Source of the DNA: Phenylobacterium sp.
Lineage (GTDB): Bacteria > Pseudomonadota > Alphaproteobacteria > Caulobacterales > Caulobacteraceae
Length of the DNA stretch: 64,000 nucleotides
Direction of reading: 5' to 3'
Assembly: GCF_004799515.1 (NCBI RefSeq)
Contig: NZ_SSMX01000046.1
Coordinates: 1-64,000, forward strand
Below, piece after piece: positions 45,584-55,566 of this stretch. Below the pieces are notes generated by a model. It had not been told where the DNA came from. It ran no database searches and saw only the letters and a program-made list of their open reading frames with translations. Each line of letters opens with the position of its first letter. The stretch's first letter is position 1. The position numbers and the translations under genes were made by a program.

Positions 45584-47704
45584 ATGTTGTTCTTCGTCCT
45601 GGCGCAAGCCGCGGCCGTCGCCATCGCGACGGTTCCTGCGACGGCGTCCGAGATCGCCGCGTCGCCGCCGGCCGCCTCTCCGGCCGACACCGCGCCGGCG
45701 GTCACCGGCGCGGGCCAGTCGCTGCCGGACCAGGCCAACTCCGCCGCCCGGCCGCCGCAGACCGGCGTCGCCAGCTACGCCAACGACTTCTTCACCCCGG
45801 CGCATCCGAACACCGCGCTCGACATGGTCAACTACCTGCCGGGCTTCGCCCTCGACACCGGCTCCGGCGTGCGCGGCTATGAAGGCGCGGCCGGCAATGT
45901 GCTGATCGACGGCCAGCGCCCGGCGGTGAAGACCGAGGGCATCGATTCCATCCTGCAGCGGATGCTGGCCACCCACGTGGCGCGCATCGACGTGATCCGC
46001 GGCGGCGCGCCCGGCATCGACATGCAGGGCAAGACGGTGATCGCCAACGTCATCACCAAGGGCGGCAATGGCGCGCGCGGCATCCTCCACTACGCCGACC
46101 AGCACGTCAGCGACGGCCGCCGTTTCGGCACGCTCAGGGTCGAGGGCTCCGGCAACCTCGGCCCGCGCACCTGGGAGGGCGGCCTCACCGTCTCCGGCTT
46201 CATCGACGACGGCCTGGGCGACGGGCCGCGCAAGGAGATCAACCCCGACGGCTCGACCCTGCTGGGCGGCCATATCCACAGCCAGGGCTGGGGCACCCAG
46301 GTCACCGCCACCGGCGCCGGCGAGACCCCGTTCGAGGACGGCCGCCTGCGGATCAACGCCCGGATCAACACCCAGGTCTACGACTCCGCCGAGCTCGACA
46401 CCCTACAGGTCCCGGCCAACGAGACCGAGCACGACCACCAGGACGACAACTATCTGCAGACCGAGGTCGGCGCCCGCTACAACCGCGCTTTCGGGGCGCG
46501 CACCAGCATCGAGATCGTCGCTCTGCGCCAGGACAAGCACGAGCTGGTCGCCGACGACTTCCGCCCCGTCGGCGACATCCAGAACTTCCGCCTCGACACC
46601 CGCAGCGCCGAATCGATCCTGCGCGGGGTGATCAAGTTCCAACAGACCCCGAAGCTGTCCTGGGAAGGCGGCGCCGAGGGCGCGCTCAACACCCAGACCA
46701 GCGTGACCACCTTCACCGACCAGGGCGTCCCCCAGGTGATCCCCGCCGCCGACGTCACCGTCGAGGAAAAGCGCGGCGAGGTGTTCGCCAAGGCGGTCTG
46801 GCGGCCGATCTCGCAGATCACCGTCGAGGGCGTGCTGCGCGAGGAGGGCTCGCACATCTCCTCCACCGGCGACGTGCTGCTGGAAAAGAGCCTCTACTTC
46901 ACCAAGCCGCGCCTGGTGGTGACCTGGGCGCCGACGGACAAGACCCAGGTGCGCGTGCGCTACGAGCGCGAAGTGGGCCAGCTCGACTTCAGCTCCTTCG
47001 TAGCTTCGACCTCGCTGGTGGCGGGCGTGATCACCGCCGGCAACCCCAACCTGGAGCCGCAGCAGGACTGGGCGAGCGAGGTGGCGCTGGAGCAGCATTT
47101 CTGGGGCGGCGGCGCCATCGTGCTGACCGCCCGCCACCTGGAGATCACCGACGTGGTCGACCGCGCCCCGGTGGAGGCCAGCGACGGGACCTTCTTCGAC
47201 ACCCCGGCCAATATCGGCAACGGCTGGGAGAACGACGCGGTGGTCAACCTGACCCTGCCGCTGGACAAGCTGGGGCTGAAGGGCGCGCAGTTCCGCTACG
47301 ACCTGACCCGACGCTGGTCGGAGGTGACCGACCCGACCACCGGCCTGCGCCGGCCGATCAGCGCGCTGCACCCCACCGACTGGGACGCCCACTTCATCCA
47401 GCCGATCGGCAACGTCAGCTACGGCGTCGACCTCTACGGCGGCTGGCAGCAGCGCCTCTACCGCTTCAACCAGATCGAGATCGACAAGCTGGGGACCTAC
47501 GTCACCCCGTTCTGGGAGTGGAAGCCGAACCCGAAGCTCAGCTTCCGCATCGAGCTCGACAACGTCTTCGCCCGCGGCTTCAAGCACACCTTCGAGAATT
47601 ATGACGGCCCGCGCGACCTGTTCCCGCTGGCCTACACCGAGGAGCGCAGCGTCCACCCCGGCCGGGTGATCTACCTGCGCCTGCGCAAGACCTTCGGCAG
47701 CTAG
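45584..47704 (+). CDS. TonB-dependent outer-membrane receptor
   Basis: A 706-residue outer-membrane protein. After a signal peptide (FFVLAQAAAVAIATVPATASE) there is a plug domain with VLIDGQRPAVKTEGIDSILQRM and VARIDVIRGGAPGIDMQG, followed by a beta barrel ending ...IYLRLRKTFGS. The start at 45584 follows a GGGGAG site. It would import a ligand such as a siderophore, sugar or cofactor. No inner-membrane partner is adjacent; substrate unknown. Confidence 0.9.
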   Translation: MLFFVLAQAAAVAIATVPATASEIAASPPAASPADTAPAVTGAGQSLPDQANSAARPPQTGVASYANDFFTPAHPNTALDMVNYLPGFALDTGSGVRGYEGAAGNVLIDGQRPAVKTEGIDSILQRMLATHVARIDVIRGGAPGIDMQGKTVIANVITKGGNGARGILHYADQHVSDGRRFGTLRVEGSGNLGPRTWEGGLTVSGFIDDGLGDGPRKEINPDGSTLLGGHIHSQGWGTQVTATGAGETPFEDGRLRINARINTQVYDSAELDTLQVPANETEHDHQDDNYLQTEVGARYNRAFGARTSIEIVALRQDKHELVADDFRPVGDIQNFRLDTRSAESILRGVIKFQQTPKLSWEGGAEGALNTQTSVTTFTDQGVPQVIPAADVTVEEKRGEVFAKAVWRPISQITVEGVLREEGSHISSTGDVLLEKSLYFTKPRLVVTWAPTDKTQVRVRYEREVGQLDFSSFVASTSLVAGVITAGNPNLEPQQDWASEVALEQHFWGGGAIVLTARHLEITDVVDRAPVEASDGTFFDTPANIGNGWENDAVVNLTLPLDKLGLKGAQFRYDLTRRWSEVTDPTTGLRRPISALHPTDWDAHFIQPIGNVSYGVDLYGGWQQRLYRFNQIEIDKLGTYVTPFWEWKPNPKLSFRIELDNVFARGFKHTFENYDGPRDLFPLAYTEERSVHPGRVIYLRLRKTFGS

Positions 47705-47714
47705 CGCGGCGGCG

Positions 47715-49478
47715 CTAGCCGTCCGCGCCGTGCGCCAGTTTCTTGAGCCAGGGCGAGAGCGCCAGCATCACCACGCCGGCGCCCAGGCCCCACAGGCCGA
47801 TCATGCCGAAGACGTGGCTGTAGGTGGCCAGCGCCTTGCCGGCGTCCAGCACCTGGCCGCCGATGGTGTCCGAGGCGGTGAGCTGGGCGATCTTGGCCGC
47901 GACCCCTTCGGCGCCGGCGGTGCCCAGGAACCAGGCCGCCATCAGGGTCGAAATCAGGAGCGGCGGGGCGAGCTTGGTCATCTCCGACAGGCCGACAGGC
48001 GAGACGCACATCTCGCCGGTGGTCTGCATCAGATAGGCCGCCGCCAGGAAGATCAGCGGGCTCTTGAAGTCCGCGCCGGCGAACTGGCCGCCCAGGATGA
48101 TCACGAAGTAGCTCGCGCCGATCAGCAAGAGGCCCACGCCGAACTTGGCCGCTGGATTGGGATTGCGCCCGCTCCGGCCGAGCCAGGTCCAGAGCGCCGC
48201 CATCGCCGGCGCCAACACCAGGATCCAGCCCGACTGGAACGACTGGGTCTGGGCCGGCGTCATGGTCTGGTCGCCGTAAAGGTGCAGGTTCACGTTGCGC
48301 TCGGCGAACAGGTTGAGCGACGAGGCGCCCTGCTCGTAGAGCGCCCAGAACACCACCGAGGCCAGGATCAGCGCGATCGCCAGGATCAGCCGCTCACGCT
48401 CGACCTTGGAAGCCTTGGCGGCCATGTACCAGCCGAGGTAGCCCAGCACGCCCACCGCGCCCGCCATCAGGAGGTCGGTGACGAAGGCGAAGCTCTGCAC
48501 TACCAGCCAGATCACGCCGACGCCGGCCAGGCCCGCGATGTAGATGAGCCACTCGCCGTTGATCGGGCCGACGATGGGCTTGGCGAGCGCCACCGGGTCC
48601 GGCGGCTCGCCCTTGCCCTCCAGCAGGGGTTTGCCCAGCACGAAGACCAGCCAGCCCAGGGCCATGCCGACCCCGGCCGCGCCAAAGCCCGCCCACCAGC
48701 CGACCGACTGGCCCAGCCAGCCGCAGGTGATCGAGGCCAGGAAGGAGCCCAGATTGATGCCGTAGTAGTAGAGGCTGAACCCCGGGTCGCGCAGGGGATC
48801 GCCCTGCTCGTAGAGCTGGCCGACGATGGCCGAGATGTTGGCCTTTAGGAAGCCGACGCCCATGACGATCAGCGCCAGCGCCAGGAAGAGGATCGGCAGG
48901 GACGTGGAATCCGGCCGCACCACGCTCAGCTGGTAGTCGCCCTTGGCGAGGTGCGCCGGCAGGGGCGCCGCCGCCGGCAGATCCTTGATGTCCAGTCCGC
49001 CGTCCGCGGCCGGGGCGTAGGCAAAGGCCTGGCCGCCCACCTTCAGCTTCACCTGACGGCTCTCGGCGCGGCCGGTGATCTGGAAGTTGTAGGTCGTCCC
49101 ATGCCAGGTCAGCGCCTGCTCGGCGGGCCGGCCTTCGATGGCCATGGTCATGTGGCCCGCCACCAGCAGCAGCGCCCCGAAGGCCACCGCCTTGCGCGCG
49201 CCCAGGAAGCGGTCCGCCAGCAGGCCGCCGACCACGGGCAGCAGGTAGACCAGCGACGCATAGGCGCCCATCTGGCCCTGGGCCCTGGAGTCGTCGAACA
49301 GGAAGTGCTGCGTCAGGTAGAAGATCAAAAGCCCGCGCATGCCGTAGTAGGAGAAGCGCTCCCACATCTCGGCGAAGAACAGGATGGTCAGGCCGCGCGG
49401 ATGACGCCGCAGTTGCAGGAAGACCGGGATGGCCGTGACCGCGGCGATGAGGATGCCGGCCACGATGACGATGTCCAT
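47715..49478 (-). CDS. POT/PTR-family proton-coupled peptide transporter
   Basis: A 587-residue polytopic membrane protein. The POT signature is present in FFAEMWERFSYYGMRGLLIFYL (ExxERFxYY), followed by LVYLLPVVGGLLADRFLG and GVGFLKANISAIVGQLYEQGD. About 14 helices with a periplasmic-domain-like insert at about 150-215. It probably imports di- and tripeptides with protons. Confidence 0.95.
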   Translation of the reverse strand: MDIVIVAGILIAAVTAIPVFLQLRRHPRGLTILFFAEMWERFSYYGMRGLLIFYLTQHFLFDDSRAQGQMGAYASLVYLLPVVGGLLADRFLGARKAVAFGALLLVAGHMTMAIEGRPAEQALTWHGTTYNFQITGRAESRQVKLKVGGQAFAYAPAADGGLDIKDLPAAAPLPAHLAKGDYQLSVVRPDSTSLPILFLALALIVMGVGFLKANISAIVGQLYEQGDPLRDPGFSLYYYGINLGSFLASITCGWLGQSVGWWAGFGAAGVGMALGWLVFVLGKPLLEGKGEPPDPVALAKPIVGPINGEWLIYIAGLAGVGVIWLVVQSFAFVTDLLMAGAVGVLGYLGWYMAAKASKVERERLILAIALILASVVFWALYEQGASSLNLFAERNVNLHLYGDQTMTPAQTQSFQSGWILVLAPAMAALWTWLGRSGRNPNPAAKFGVGLLLIGASYFVIILGGQFAGADFKSPLIFLAAAYLMQTTGEMCVSPVGLSEMTKLAPPLLISTLMAAWFLGTAGAEGVAAKIAQLTASDTIGGQVLDAGKALATYSHVFGMIGLWGLGAGVVMLALSPWLKKLAHGADG

Positions 49479-49659
49479 GCGAGCGGTCCGCCTGTGTTTT
49501 GCTGGAAGACGCGCTCCCCCGAGCGCGCTGTCATGAATCCGGCTCAGAAAATCACCTAGACTCCCTCAGCACAAGCAAGGCGCGACCCCATCTAGGGGCG
49601 ACGCGCCCACGCGGAGCCGCGCCGCAGCCTCCGCGTTACGCCGGTGAAGGAGTTTCCCG

Positions 49660-50181
49660 ATGAAGATCCCCGGTCCCGACCACCCGATCACCCTCGAGCC
49701 GGCCAAACGGCGCTGGCGCGCCGAGTTCTCCGGCCATGTGATCGCCGACAGCAACGACGCCCTGATCCTGCGCGAGGCCGACTATCCGGCGGTGGTCTAT
49801 TTCCCGCGCGACGACGTGGCGATGGAGTACCTGACCCGCACCGACCGCGGCACGCACTGCCCCTACAAAGGCGACGCCAGCTACTACACCGTGCTGATGG
49901 ACGGCCACTTCGCCGAGAACGCCGTCTGGACCTACGACCAGCCGTTCCCCGCTATGGAGGCCATCGAGGGCCGCCTGGCCTTCTACACCGACAAGATCAA
50001 GGTCTATGAGGTCGACGATGCGGCGGTGAATCCGGGCCACGAGGTCTCGCACCACGACGCCGAGGTCACCGTCGACCAGGTGGTGCAGCACACCGATTCC
50101 GGCTCCGGCGCCTCGCAGCGCGAACCCTGGCCGGCGACGGTCTCGACGCTGGCCGGCGCCGACGACGGCGCGGTGCGCTGA
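49660..50181 (+). CDS. DUF427 domain protein
   Basis: A 173-residue protein. The DUF427 core (SNDALILREADYPAVVYFPRDDVAMEYLTRTDRGTHCPYKGDASYYTV) occupies residues 30-75. Its function is not established in the family. AAGGAG precedes the ATG. It converges on the gshA gene with 1 nt between stop codons. Confidence 0.92.
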   Translation: MKIPGPDHPITLEPAKRRWRAEFSGHVIADSNDALILREADYPAVVYFPRDDVAMEYLTRTDRGTHCPYKGDASYYTVLMDGHFAENAVWTYDQPFPAMEAIEGRLAFYTDKIKVYEVDDAAVNPGHEVSHHDAEVTVDQVVQHTDSGSGASQREPWPATVSTLAGADDGAVR

Positions 50182-50182
50182 G

Positions 50183-51538
50183 CTAGTAGGCGAAGGCCTC
50201 GAACACCTTGCTGGCGTCGCCGGCCCACGGGCCGTTGTAGAGCTCCAGCAGGCGTTCGGCCGGCGTGATCCCGCTGGCGGCGATCTCGTCGAGTTCGGCG
50301 AGGTAGCCGGTCTCGTCCACCATGCCGCCGGAGAGGCGGTTGCGGGCCTTCAGGCCCTCACGGGCGATGGCCAGCAGGTCCTGGGCCACGGCCTGGACGC
50401 TGCGCCCGGCGATCTCGGCCTTCAGCCCCAGCCGCGCCACGTCCTCGCGCAGCCGCTCGTGGTCGTCGATCTTCCAGGCCTTGCAGAGGTCCCAGGCGGC
50501 CGCGAGCGCGGCGGAGTCGTAGAACACGCCCATCCACAGCGCCGGCAGGGCGCAGAGCCGGCTCCAGGGGCCGGAATCGGCGCCGCGCATCTCCAGGTAC
50601 TGCTTCAGCCGCACCTCCGGGAAGATGGTGGTGGTGTGGTCGGCCCAGTCCTTGATGGTCGGCCGCTCGCCCGGCAGTTCGGGCAGCTTGCCGTCCATGA
50701 AGTCGCGGAAGGAGCGGCCGGCCACGTCGATGTAGCGGTCGCCGCGCTTGACGAAATACATCGGCACGTCGAGGGCATAGCGGGCGTAGGTCTCGAAGCC
50801 GAAGCCGTCTTGGAACACGAAGGCCAGCATGCCGGTGCGGTCGGCGTCGGTGTCGGTCCAGACGTTGGCGCGGGCCGAGACGAAGCCCGACGGCTTGCCC
50901 TCAATGAACGGCGAATTGGCGAACAGCGCCGTGGCGATCGGCTGCAGCGCCAGGCTGGTGCGGAACTTGGCCGCCATGTCGGCCTCGGAGCCGAAGTCGA
51001 GGTTGGCCTGCACCGTGCAGGTGCGGAACATCATGTCGAGGCCGAGCCCGCCCACCTTGGGCATGTACTCGCGCATGATCTTGTAGCGGCCCTTGGGCAT
51101 CACCGGCACCTGGTCGCGCCGCCAGACCGGGGTGAAGCCCAGGCCCAAGAAGCCCAGGCCAAGCTCGTCGGCGACGACCTTGACCTCCTGCAGGTGCTGG
51201 CCGGTCTCCTCGCAGATGTCGTGGATGGTCTCCAGCGGCGCGCCGGACAGCTCGAACTGGCCGCCGGGCTCCAGGCTGACGTTGGCCTTGCCGCGCTCGA
51301 GCGCGATGACATGGCCGGCCTCCAGCACCGGCGCCCAGCCGAAGCGGGTCATGCCGTCCAGCAGCGCCTTGATGCCCTGCGGTTCGTAAGGCACCGGCTC
51401 GTGGGACCCCAGACGGAAGACGAACTTCTCGTGCTCGGCGCCGCAGCGCCATTGGTCCTTCGGCTTCGAGCCCTTGGCGAACCAGGCGACCAAATCCTCG
51501 AACGTCAGGGGACGATCGTCACAGGCGGCCTCGGCCAT
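50183..51538 (-). CDS. gshA: glutamate-cysteine ligase (plant/alphaproteobacterial type)
   Basis: The first enzyme of glutathione synthesis, 451 residues. Conserved sequences: GAEHEKFVFRLGSHEPVPYE near residue 32, SLEPGGQFELSGAPLETIHD (about 90), PKGRYKIMREYMPKVGGLGLDMMFRTCTVQANLDFGSE (about 140-180). The ligase type with two-domain ATP grasp-like glutamine synthetase fold fits. The start at 51538 (MAEAACDD) is chosen; the ATG at 51559 is the alternative. Confidence 0.94.
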   Translation of the reverse strand: MAEAACDDRPLTFEDLVAWFAKGSKPKDQWRCGAEHEKFVFRLGSHEPVPYEPQGIKALLDGMTRFGWAPVLEAGHVIALERGKANVSLEPGGQFELSGAPLETIHDICEETGQHLQEVKVVADELGLGFLGLGFTPVWRRDQVPVMPKGRYKIMREYMPKVGGLGLDMMFRTCTVQANLDFGSEADMAAKFRTSLALQPIATALFANSPFIEGKPSGFVSARANVWTDTDADRTGMLAFVFQDGFGFETYARYALDVPMYFVKRGDRYIDVAGRSFRDFMDGKLPELPGERPTIKDWADHTTTIFPEVRLKQYLEMRGADSGPWSRLCALPALWMGVFYDSAALAAAWDLCKAWKIDDHERLREDVARLGLKAEIAGRSVQAVAQDLLAIAREGLKARNRLSGGMVDETGYLAELDEIAASGITPAERLLELYNGPWAGDASKVFEAFAY

Positions 51539-51653
51539 ACGGTTTCTTCCCCAGCCCAAACGGGACCGCGCCGTCAGGCGGGCCGTGCTCTTTACGTTGA
51601 GGGGATAGGTGGGCGCAATCGGACGAAGCTCAAGGGGGCCGGCAAATCCGGCC

Positions 51654-52376
51654 TCAGGCCCGCCAGTCGCCGAGCGCCGCCTGCCAGAGCGTCAGCGCGC
51701 TGATCGCGGCGGTGTCGGCGCGCAGGATGCGTGGTCCCAGCGAGGCCGGCGTGGCGTAGGGCAGCGCCCGCAGCATGGCCCGCTCCTTCGGCGAGAACCC
51801 GCCTTCCGGGCCGATCAGGATCGCCCAAGGACCCGCGGGCGCGGCCTTCAGCGCGTCCAGGATCGGCGCCGCGTCGCCCGCCTCGTCGCAGAACAGGAGC
51901 CGCCGGCCGGCCTCCCAGCCCTCGATCAGCTTTTCGAGCTTCGTCGGCGCGAGGACCTCCGGGACGTCCAGCCGGCCCGTCTGTTCGGCGGCCTCGATGG
52001 CGATCGCGCCCAGGCGCTCGACACGCGCGTGGTCGGCGTTGGTGCGCTCGGTCAGCGCCAGGCGCACGCGGCGCGCGCCCAGTTCGGCGGCCTTCTCGAC
52101 GATGGTCTCGACCCGCCCGCGCTTCACCAGGGCCACGATGAGGTCGAGGTCCGGCCCCGTCGCCTGCGGCCGCTCCAGCGCCTCGGCGCGGATCGCCACC
52201 GCCCGCTTGGTCACCGCGCTCACCCGGACGCGCCACTCGCCGTCGCGGCCGTTGAAGGCCAGCAGCTCGTCGCCGACGGAGAGGCGCATCACCGCGGCCA
52301 GATAGCGGCTCTGCCCTGGATCGAGGGCCATCTCGGCGCCCGCCGCCAGGTCGTGCGGAATGAACAAGCGGATCAT
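51654..52376 (-). CDS. rsmE: 16S rRNA m3U1498 methyltransferase
   Basis: A 240-residue SPOUT methyltransferase that methylates U1498 of 16S rRNA. The N-terminal PUA-like domain (RLFIPHDLAAGAEMALDPGQSRYLAAVMRLSVGDEL) and the C-terminal knot (LIGPEGGFSPKERAML, SLGPRILRADTAA) are both present. The Caulobacter-like -10 box GCTAGAAC ends 6 nt before the ATG, so the mRNA is probably leaderless. Confidence 0.96.
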   Translation of the reverse strand: MIRLFIPHDLAAGAEMALDPGQSRYLAAVMRLSVGDELLAFNGRDGEWRVRVSAVTKRAVAIRAEALERPQATGPDLDLIVALVKRGRVETIVEKAAELGARRVRLALTERTNADHARVERLGAIAIEAAEQTGRLDVPEVLAPTKLEKLIEGWEAGRRLLFCDEAGDAAPILDALKAAPAGPWAILIGPEGGFSPKERAMLRALPYATPASLGPRILRADTAAISALTLWQAALGDWRA

Positions 52377-52382
52377 CGCGCC

Positions 52383-52390
52383 GTTCTAGC
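52383..52390 (-). promoter_or_regulatory. -10 box of leaderless rsmE
   Basis: GCTAGAAC, read leftward, agrees fully with the Caulobacter housekeeping -10 consensus GCTANAWC. It is 6 nt before the rsmE ATG, with no ribosome binding site between. Confidence 0.55.
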
Positions 52391-52421
52391 GCCCGACGCC
52401 GCATCCGGCATAGGGTTCCCC

Positions 52422-53198
52422 ATGGCCAAGGACGACAACCACCACCGCCCCCACTATTCGCGTGAGATCGAGCTGCTGCAGATCGGGCTCGTCCGCTACC
52501 AGCTGGCGGCCATCGCCTCGGGCGAGAAGGCCCTGGTGATCTTCGAGGGCCGCGACACGGCCGGCAAGGACGGGGCGATCAAGCGCATCGTCGAGCACCT
52601 GTCGGTGCGCAACACCCGCGTCGTGGCCCTGCCCAAGCCCGGCGATCGAGAGCGGACCGAGTGGTATTTCCAGCGCTACGTCCGCTACCTGCCGGCCGCC
52701 GGCGAACTCGTGATCCTCAACCGCTCCTGGTACAACCGCGGCGGGGTCGAGCCGGTGATGGGCTTCTGCACCCCCGCCGAGCACGAGACCTTCCTGCGCG
52801 ACGCTCCGCGGTTCGAGGAGATGCTGGCCGAGGACGGCACGCGGATCATCAAGCTGTGGCTGGACGTCTCCAAGGCCGAACAGGCCAAGCGGCTGAAGGC
52901 GCGCGAGGACGACCCCTTGAAGGCGTTGAAGACCAGCAGCCTCGACAAGGTCGCCCAGGAGAAATGGGACGCCTACTCAGAGGCCCGCGACCAGATGCTG
53001 CGCCGGACCCACACGGACGTGGCGCCCTGGACCGTCGTCCACACCGACAAGAAGAAGGCCGCGCGCATCGCCATCATGCGCCACCTCCTGAGGACCCTGG
53101 CCCCCAAGGACATCGCCAAGGGGTTCCAAAAGCCGGATCCGGACGTGCTTTTCGACTTCGAGCTAGACGCGCTCACCGACGGTCGCCTAGAGCGCTGA
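52422..53198 (+). CDS. ppk2: polyphosphate kinase 2
   Basis: A 258-residue PPK2-family enzyme that transfers phosphate between polyphosphate and nucleotides. The Walker A-like P-loop FEGRDTAGKDGAIKRI (about 45), the lid segment RSWYNRGGVEPVMGFC (about 105) and the ADVSKAEQ-like LDVSKAEQAKRLKAREDDPLK (about 147) fit the family. It may make GTP or ATP from polyphosphate; the class cannot be fixed by eye. Confidence 0.95.
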   Translation: MAKDDNHHRPHYSREIELLQIGLVRYQLAAIASGEKALVIFEGRDTAGKDGAIKRIVEHLSVRNTRVVALPKPGDRERTEWYFQRYVRYLPAAGELVILNRSWYNRGGVEPVMGFCTPAEHETFLRDAPRFEEMLAEDGTRIIKLWLDVSKAEQAKRLKAREDDPLKALKTSSLDKVAQEKWDAYSEARDQMLRRTHTDVAPWTVVHTDKKKAARIAIMRHLLRTLAPKDIAKGFQKPDPDVLFDFELDALTDGRLER

Positions 53199-53237
53199 GC
53201 CGGGGGCCGCGGTTCAACCGTTACGGAGACTTAGCCC

Positions 53238-54221
53238 ATGGAACAGGTTCGCCTCGGCAAGACCGGCCTCAAGGTCTCGCGCCTATGCCTCGGCTGCATG
53301 ACCTACGGCTCGCCGAAATGGCGAAGCTGGGTGCTGGACCTGGAGCAGTCCAAGCCCTTCTTCCAGAGCGCCATAGAGAAGGGCATCACCTTCTTCGACA
53401 CCGCCAACATCTATTCGATCGGCGAGAGCGAAGTGGTCACCGGCCACTGGCTGCGCGAGTTCTCGCCCAACCGCGAGGAGATCGTGGTGGCGACCAAGGT
53501 CAATGGCCCGATGGGCAAGGGGCCGAACGAGAAGGGCCTCAGCCGTAAATCGATCATGGCCCAGATCGACGCCAGCCTGAAACGGCTCGGCATGGACTAT
53601 GTCGACCTCTACCAGATCCACCGCTTCGACTACGACGTCCCCATCGAGGAGACCCTGGAGGCTTTGTCCGACGTCGTGAAGGCCGGCAAGGCCCGCTACA
53701 TCGGCGCGTCGTCCATGTACGCGTGGCAGTTCGCCCGGATGCTGGCGGCCAGCGAGAAGCACGGCTGGGTGAAGTTCGTCTCCATGCAGCCACAGCTCAA
53801 CCTCGTCTACCGCGAGGAGGAGCGCGAGATGCTGCCGCTCTGCCGCGCCGAGGGGATCGGCGTGATCCCCTGGTCGCCCCTGGCCCGCGGCTACTTGGCC
53901 GGCGGCCGCTCCGCGCCCAAGGAAGGCAACACCGAGCGCGCCCGCACCGACGAGTTCTCGCCGCGGCTCTACTACACGCCCGCTGACGAGCAGGTGGTCG
54001 ACGTTGTGGGCGAAATCGCCAAGGAACGCGGCCTTTCCAACATGCAGATCGCGCTCGCCTGGGTGCTGCGCCACAAGGCCGTCACCGCCCCGATCGTCGG
54101 CGCCAGCAAGCTCGGCCACATCGACGAGGCGGTCTCCGCCGTGGGGATCGAACTCAGCGACGACGAGGTCAAACGGCTGGAAGCTCCGTACAAACCGAAA
54201 CCGGTGTTGGACCACGCCTGA
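53238..54221 (+). CDS. aldo/keto reductase
   Basis: A 327-residue NADPH-dependent oxidoreductase. The catalytic Tyr-Asp-Lys-His group can be read: FFDTANIYSIGESE (Asp, Tyr), VATKVNG (Lys), YQIHRFDY (His). The C-terminal Arg/Ser-rich NADP site (GVIPWSPLARGYL, VGASKLGHIDEAVSA) is present. It probably reduces a carbonyl of a sugar or ketone. GGAG precedes the ATG. Confidence 0.95.
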   Translation: MEQVRLGKTGLKVSRLCLGCMTYGSPKWRSWVLDLEQSKPFFQSAIEKGITFFDTANIYSIGESEVVTGHWLREFSPNREEIVVATKVNGPMGKGPNEKGLSRKSIMAQIDASLKRLGMDYVDLYQIHRFDYDVPIEETLEALSDVVKAGKARYIGASSMYAWQFARMLAASEKHGWVKFVSMQPQLNLVYREEEREMLPLCRAEGIGVIPWSPLARGYLAGGRSAPKEGNTERARTDEFSPRLYYTPADEQVVDVVGEIAKERGLSNMQIALAWVLRHKAVTAPIVGASKLGHIDEAVSAVGIELSDDEVKRLEAPYKPKPVLDHA

Positions 54222-54354
54222 TTCCGGTTTTGTTCCGACACGTAAGACGGCCATGGTCAAGCTGTTAACCATTCGTTAGGGAATTGAAGTTCTGACTTTG
54301 TTCTGGCTGGAGTTAGGCTAGGCTCAGCGGGCGAATCCGCGATCTGGGGGAGCG

Positions 54355-55563
54355 ATGCCCAAGGACAGGCTGACCGTCGGCGAGGCGCGCCGCATCGCGC
54401 TGGCGGCGCAGGGCTTCGCCGCACCCCGGCCGGCCGGACCGATCGCCAGGCGCAAATTGGTCAAGCTGGTGGAGCGGCTCGGCGTGGTGCAGATCGACAG
54501 CGTCAACGTCGTCAGCCGCACCCACTACCTGCCGGCCTTCTCCCGCCTCGGCGCCTATCCGCGCGAGATGCTGGAGGCGGTCGCCTGGGCGAAGAAACGG
54601 CCACTGTTCGAATACTGGGCGCACGAGGCCTCGCTGCTGCCGCTCGCCAGCCAGCCGCTGTTCCGCTGGCGGATGGAGGACGCACACGAGGGTCGTGGCA
54701 CTTGGAAGGGCGTCGCCCGCTTCCTGCGCGAGCGGCGCGACTTCGTGGACAAGGTGCTGGATGAGATCGCCACGCGCGGCCCGCTGGCCGCCTCGGACCT
54801 GGAGATGGGCGTCAAGGGCGAGGGCGGCTGGTGGGGCTGGAGCGAGGCCAAGCGCGCGGTCGAATGCCTATTCTGGACGGGCGAGCTGACCACCGCCACG
54901 CGCCGCGGGACCTTCGAGCGGGTCTACGGCTTGCCGGAGAAGGTGCTGCCCAAGGCGATCCTCGAAACCCCGACGCCGGACCGGGACGACGCCCACCGCC
55001 AGCTCTACCGCATCTCCGCGCGCGCCATGGGCGTGGCGACGTCGAAGGACCTGCGCGATTATTTCCGCATGCCGGTGGAAGGCGCCAAGGACCGGATCGC
55101 AGAGCTGGTCGAGGAAGGCTCGCTGCTGCCGGTGACGGTGAAGGGCTGGCGCGAGCCGGCCTATCTCGATGCAGCCGCCAAGCGCCCGCGCAAGGTCGAG
55201 GCCCACGCCTTGCTCTCGCCCTTCGACAACCTCATCTGGTTCCGCGAGCGCACCGAGAAGCTGTTCGGCGTGCGCTACCGGATCGAGATCTACACGCCGG
55301 CCCACAAGCGCACCCATGGCTATTACGTCCTGCCGTTCCTTGAGGGTGACGCGCTGACCGCCCGCGTCGACCTGAAGAGCGACCGCAAGGCCGGCGTGCT
55401 CGTCGTCCAGGCCGCCCACGCTGAGCCCTGGGCCAGCGCGGCCACGCCGGAACGGCTGGCGCGGGAGCTTCGGCTGATGGCCGGCTGGCTTGGGCTCGAG
55501 CGGGTGCGGGTCGAGGGCAAGGGCGACCTCGCCCCGGCCCTCGCCACAGCCCTGGCGGGCTAG
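54355..55563 (+). CDS. YcaQ-like DNA glycosylase (winged-helix, crosslink repair)
   Basis: A 402-residue protein of the HTH_42/AlkX-YcaQ family, whose members unhook interstrand crosslinks. The first half has LVERLGVVQIDSVNVVSRTHYLPAFSRLG and FEYWAHEASLLPL (the family core with QxD), and the middle has a winged-helix segment. KRTHGYYVLPFLEGD is a family marker near residue 320. GGGGGAG precedes the ATG. It is followed 3 nt later by the 55567 gene, probably in the same operon. Confidence 0.85.
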   Translation: MPKDRLTVGEARRIALAAQGFAAPRPAGPIARRKLVKLVERLGVVQIDSVNVVSRTHYLPAFSRLGAYPREMLEAVAWAKKRPLFEYWAHEASLLPLASQPLFRWRMEDAHEGRGTWKGVARFLRERRDFVDKVLDEIATRGPLAASDLEMGVKGEGGWWGWSEAKRAVECLFWTGELTTATRRGTFERVYGLPEKVLPKAILETPTPDRDDAHRQLYRISARAMGVATSKDLRDYFRMPVEGAKDRIAELVEEGSLLPVTVKGWREPAYLDAAAKRPRKVEAHALLSPFDNLIWFRERTEKLFGVRYRIEIYTPAHKRTHGYYVLPFLEGDALTARVDLKSDRKAGVLVVQAAHAEPWASAATPERLARELRLMAGWLGLERVRVEGKGDLAPALATALAG

Positions 55564-55566
55564 GCG

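Noticed and set aside
54266..54282. CtrA site before the YcaQ-like gene (ttaa-N7-ttag)
   Set aside because: One mismatch from TTAA-N7-TTAA and no supporting promoter context; too weak to list as a feature.
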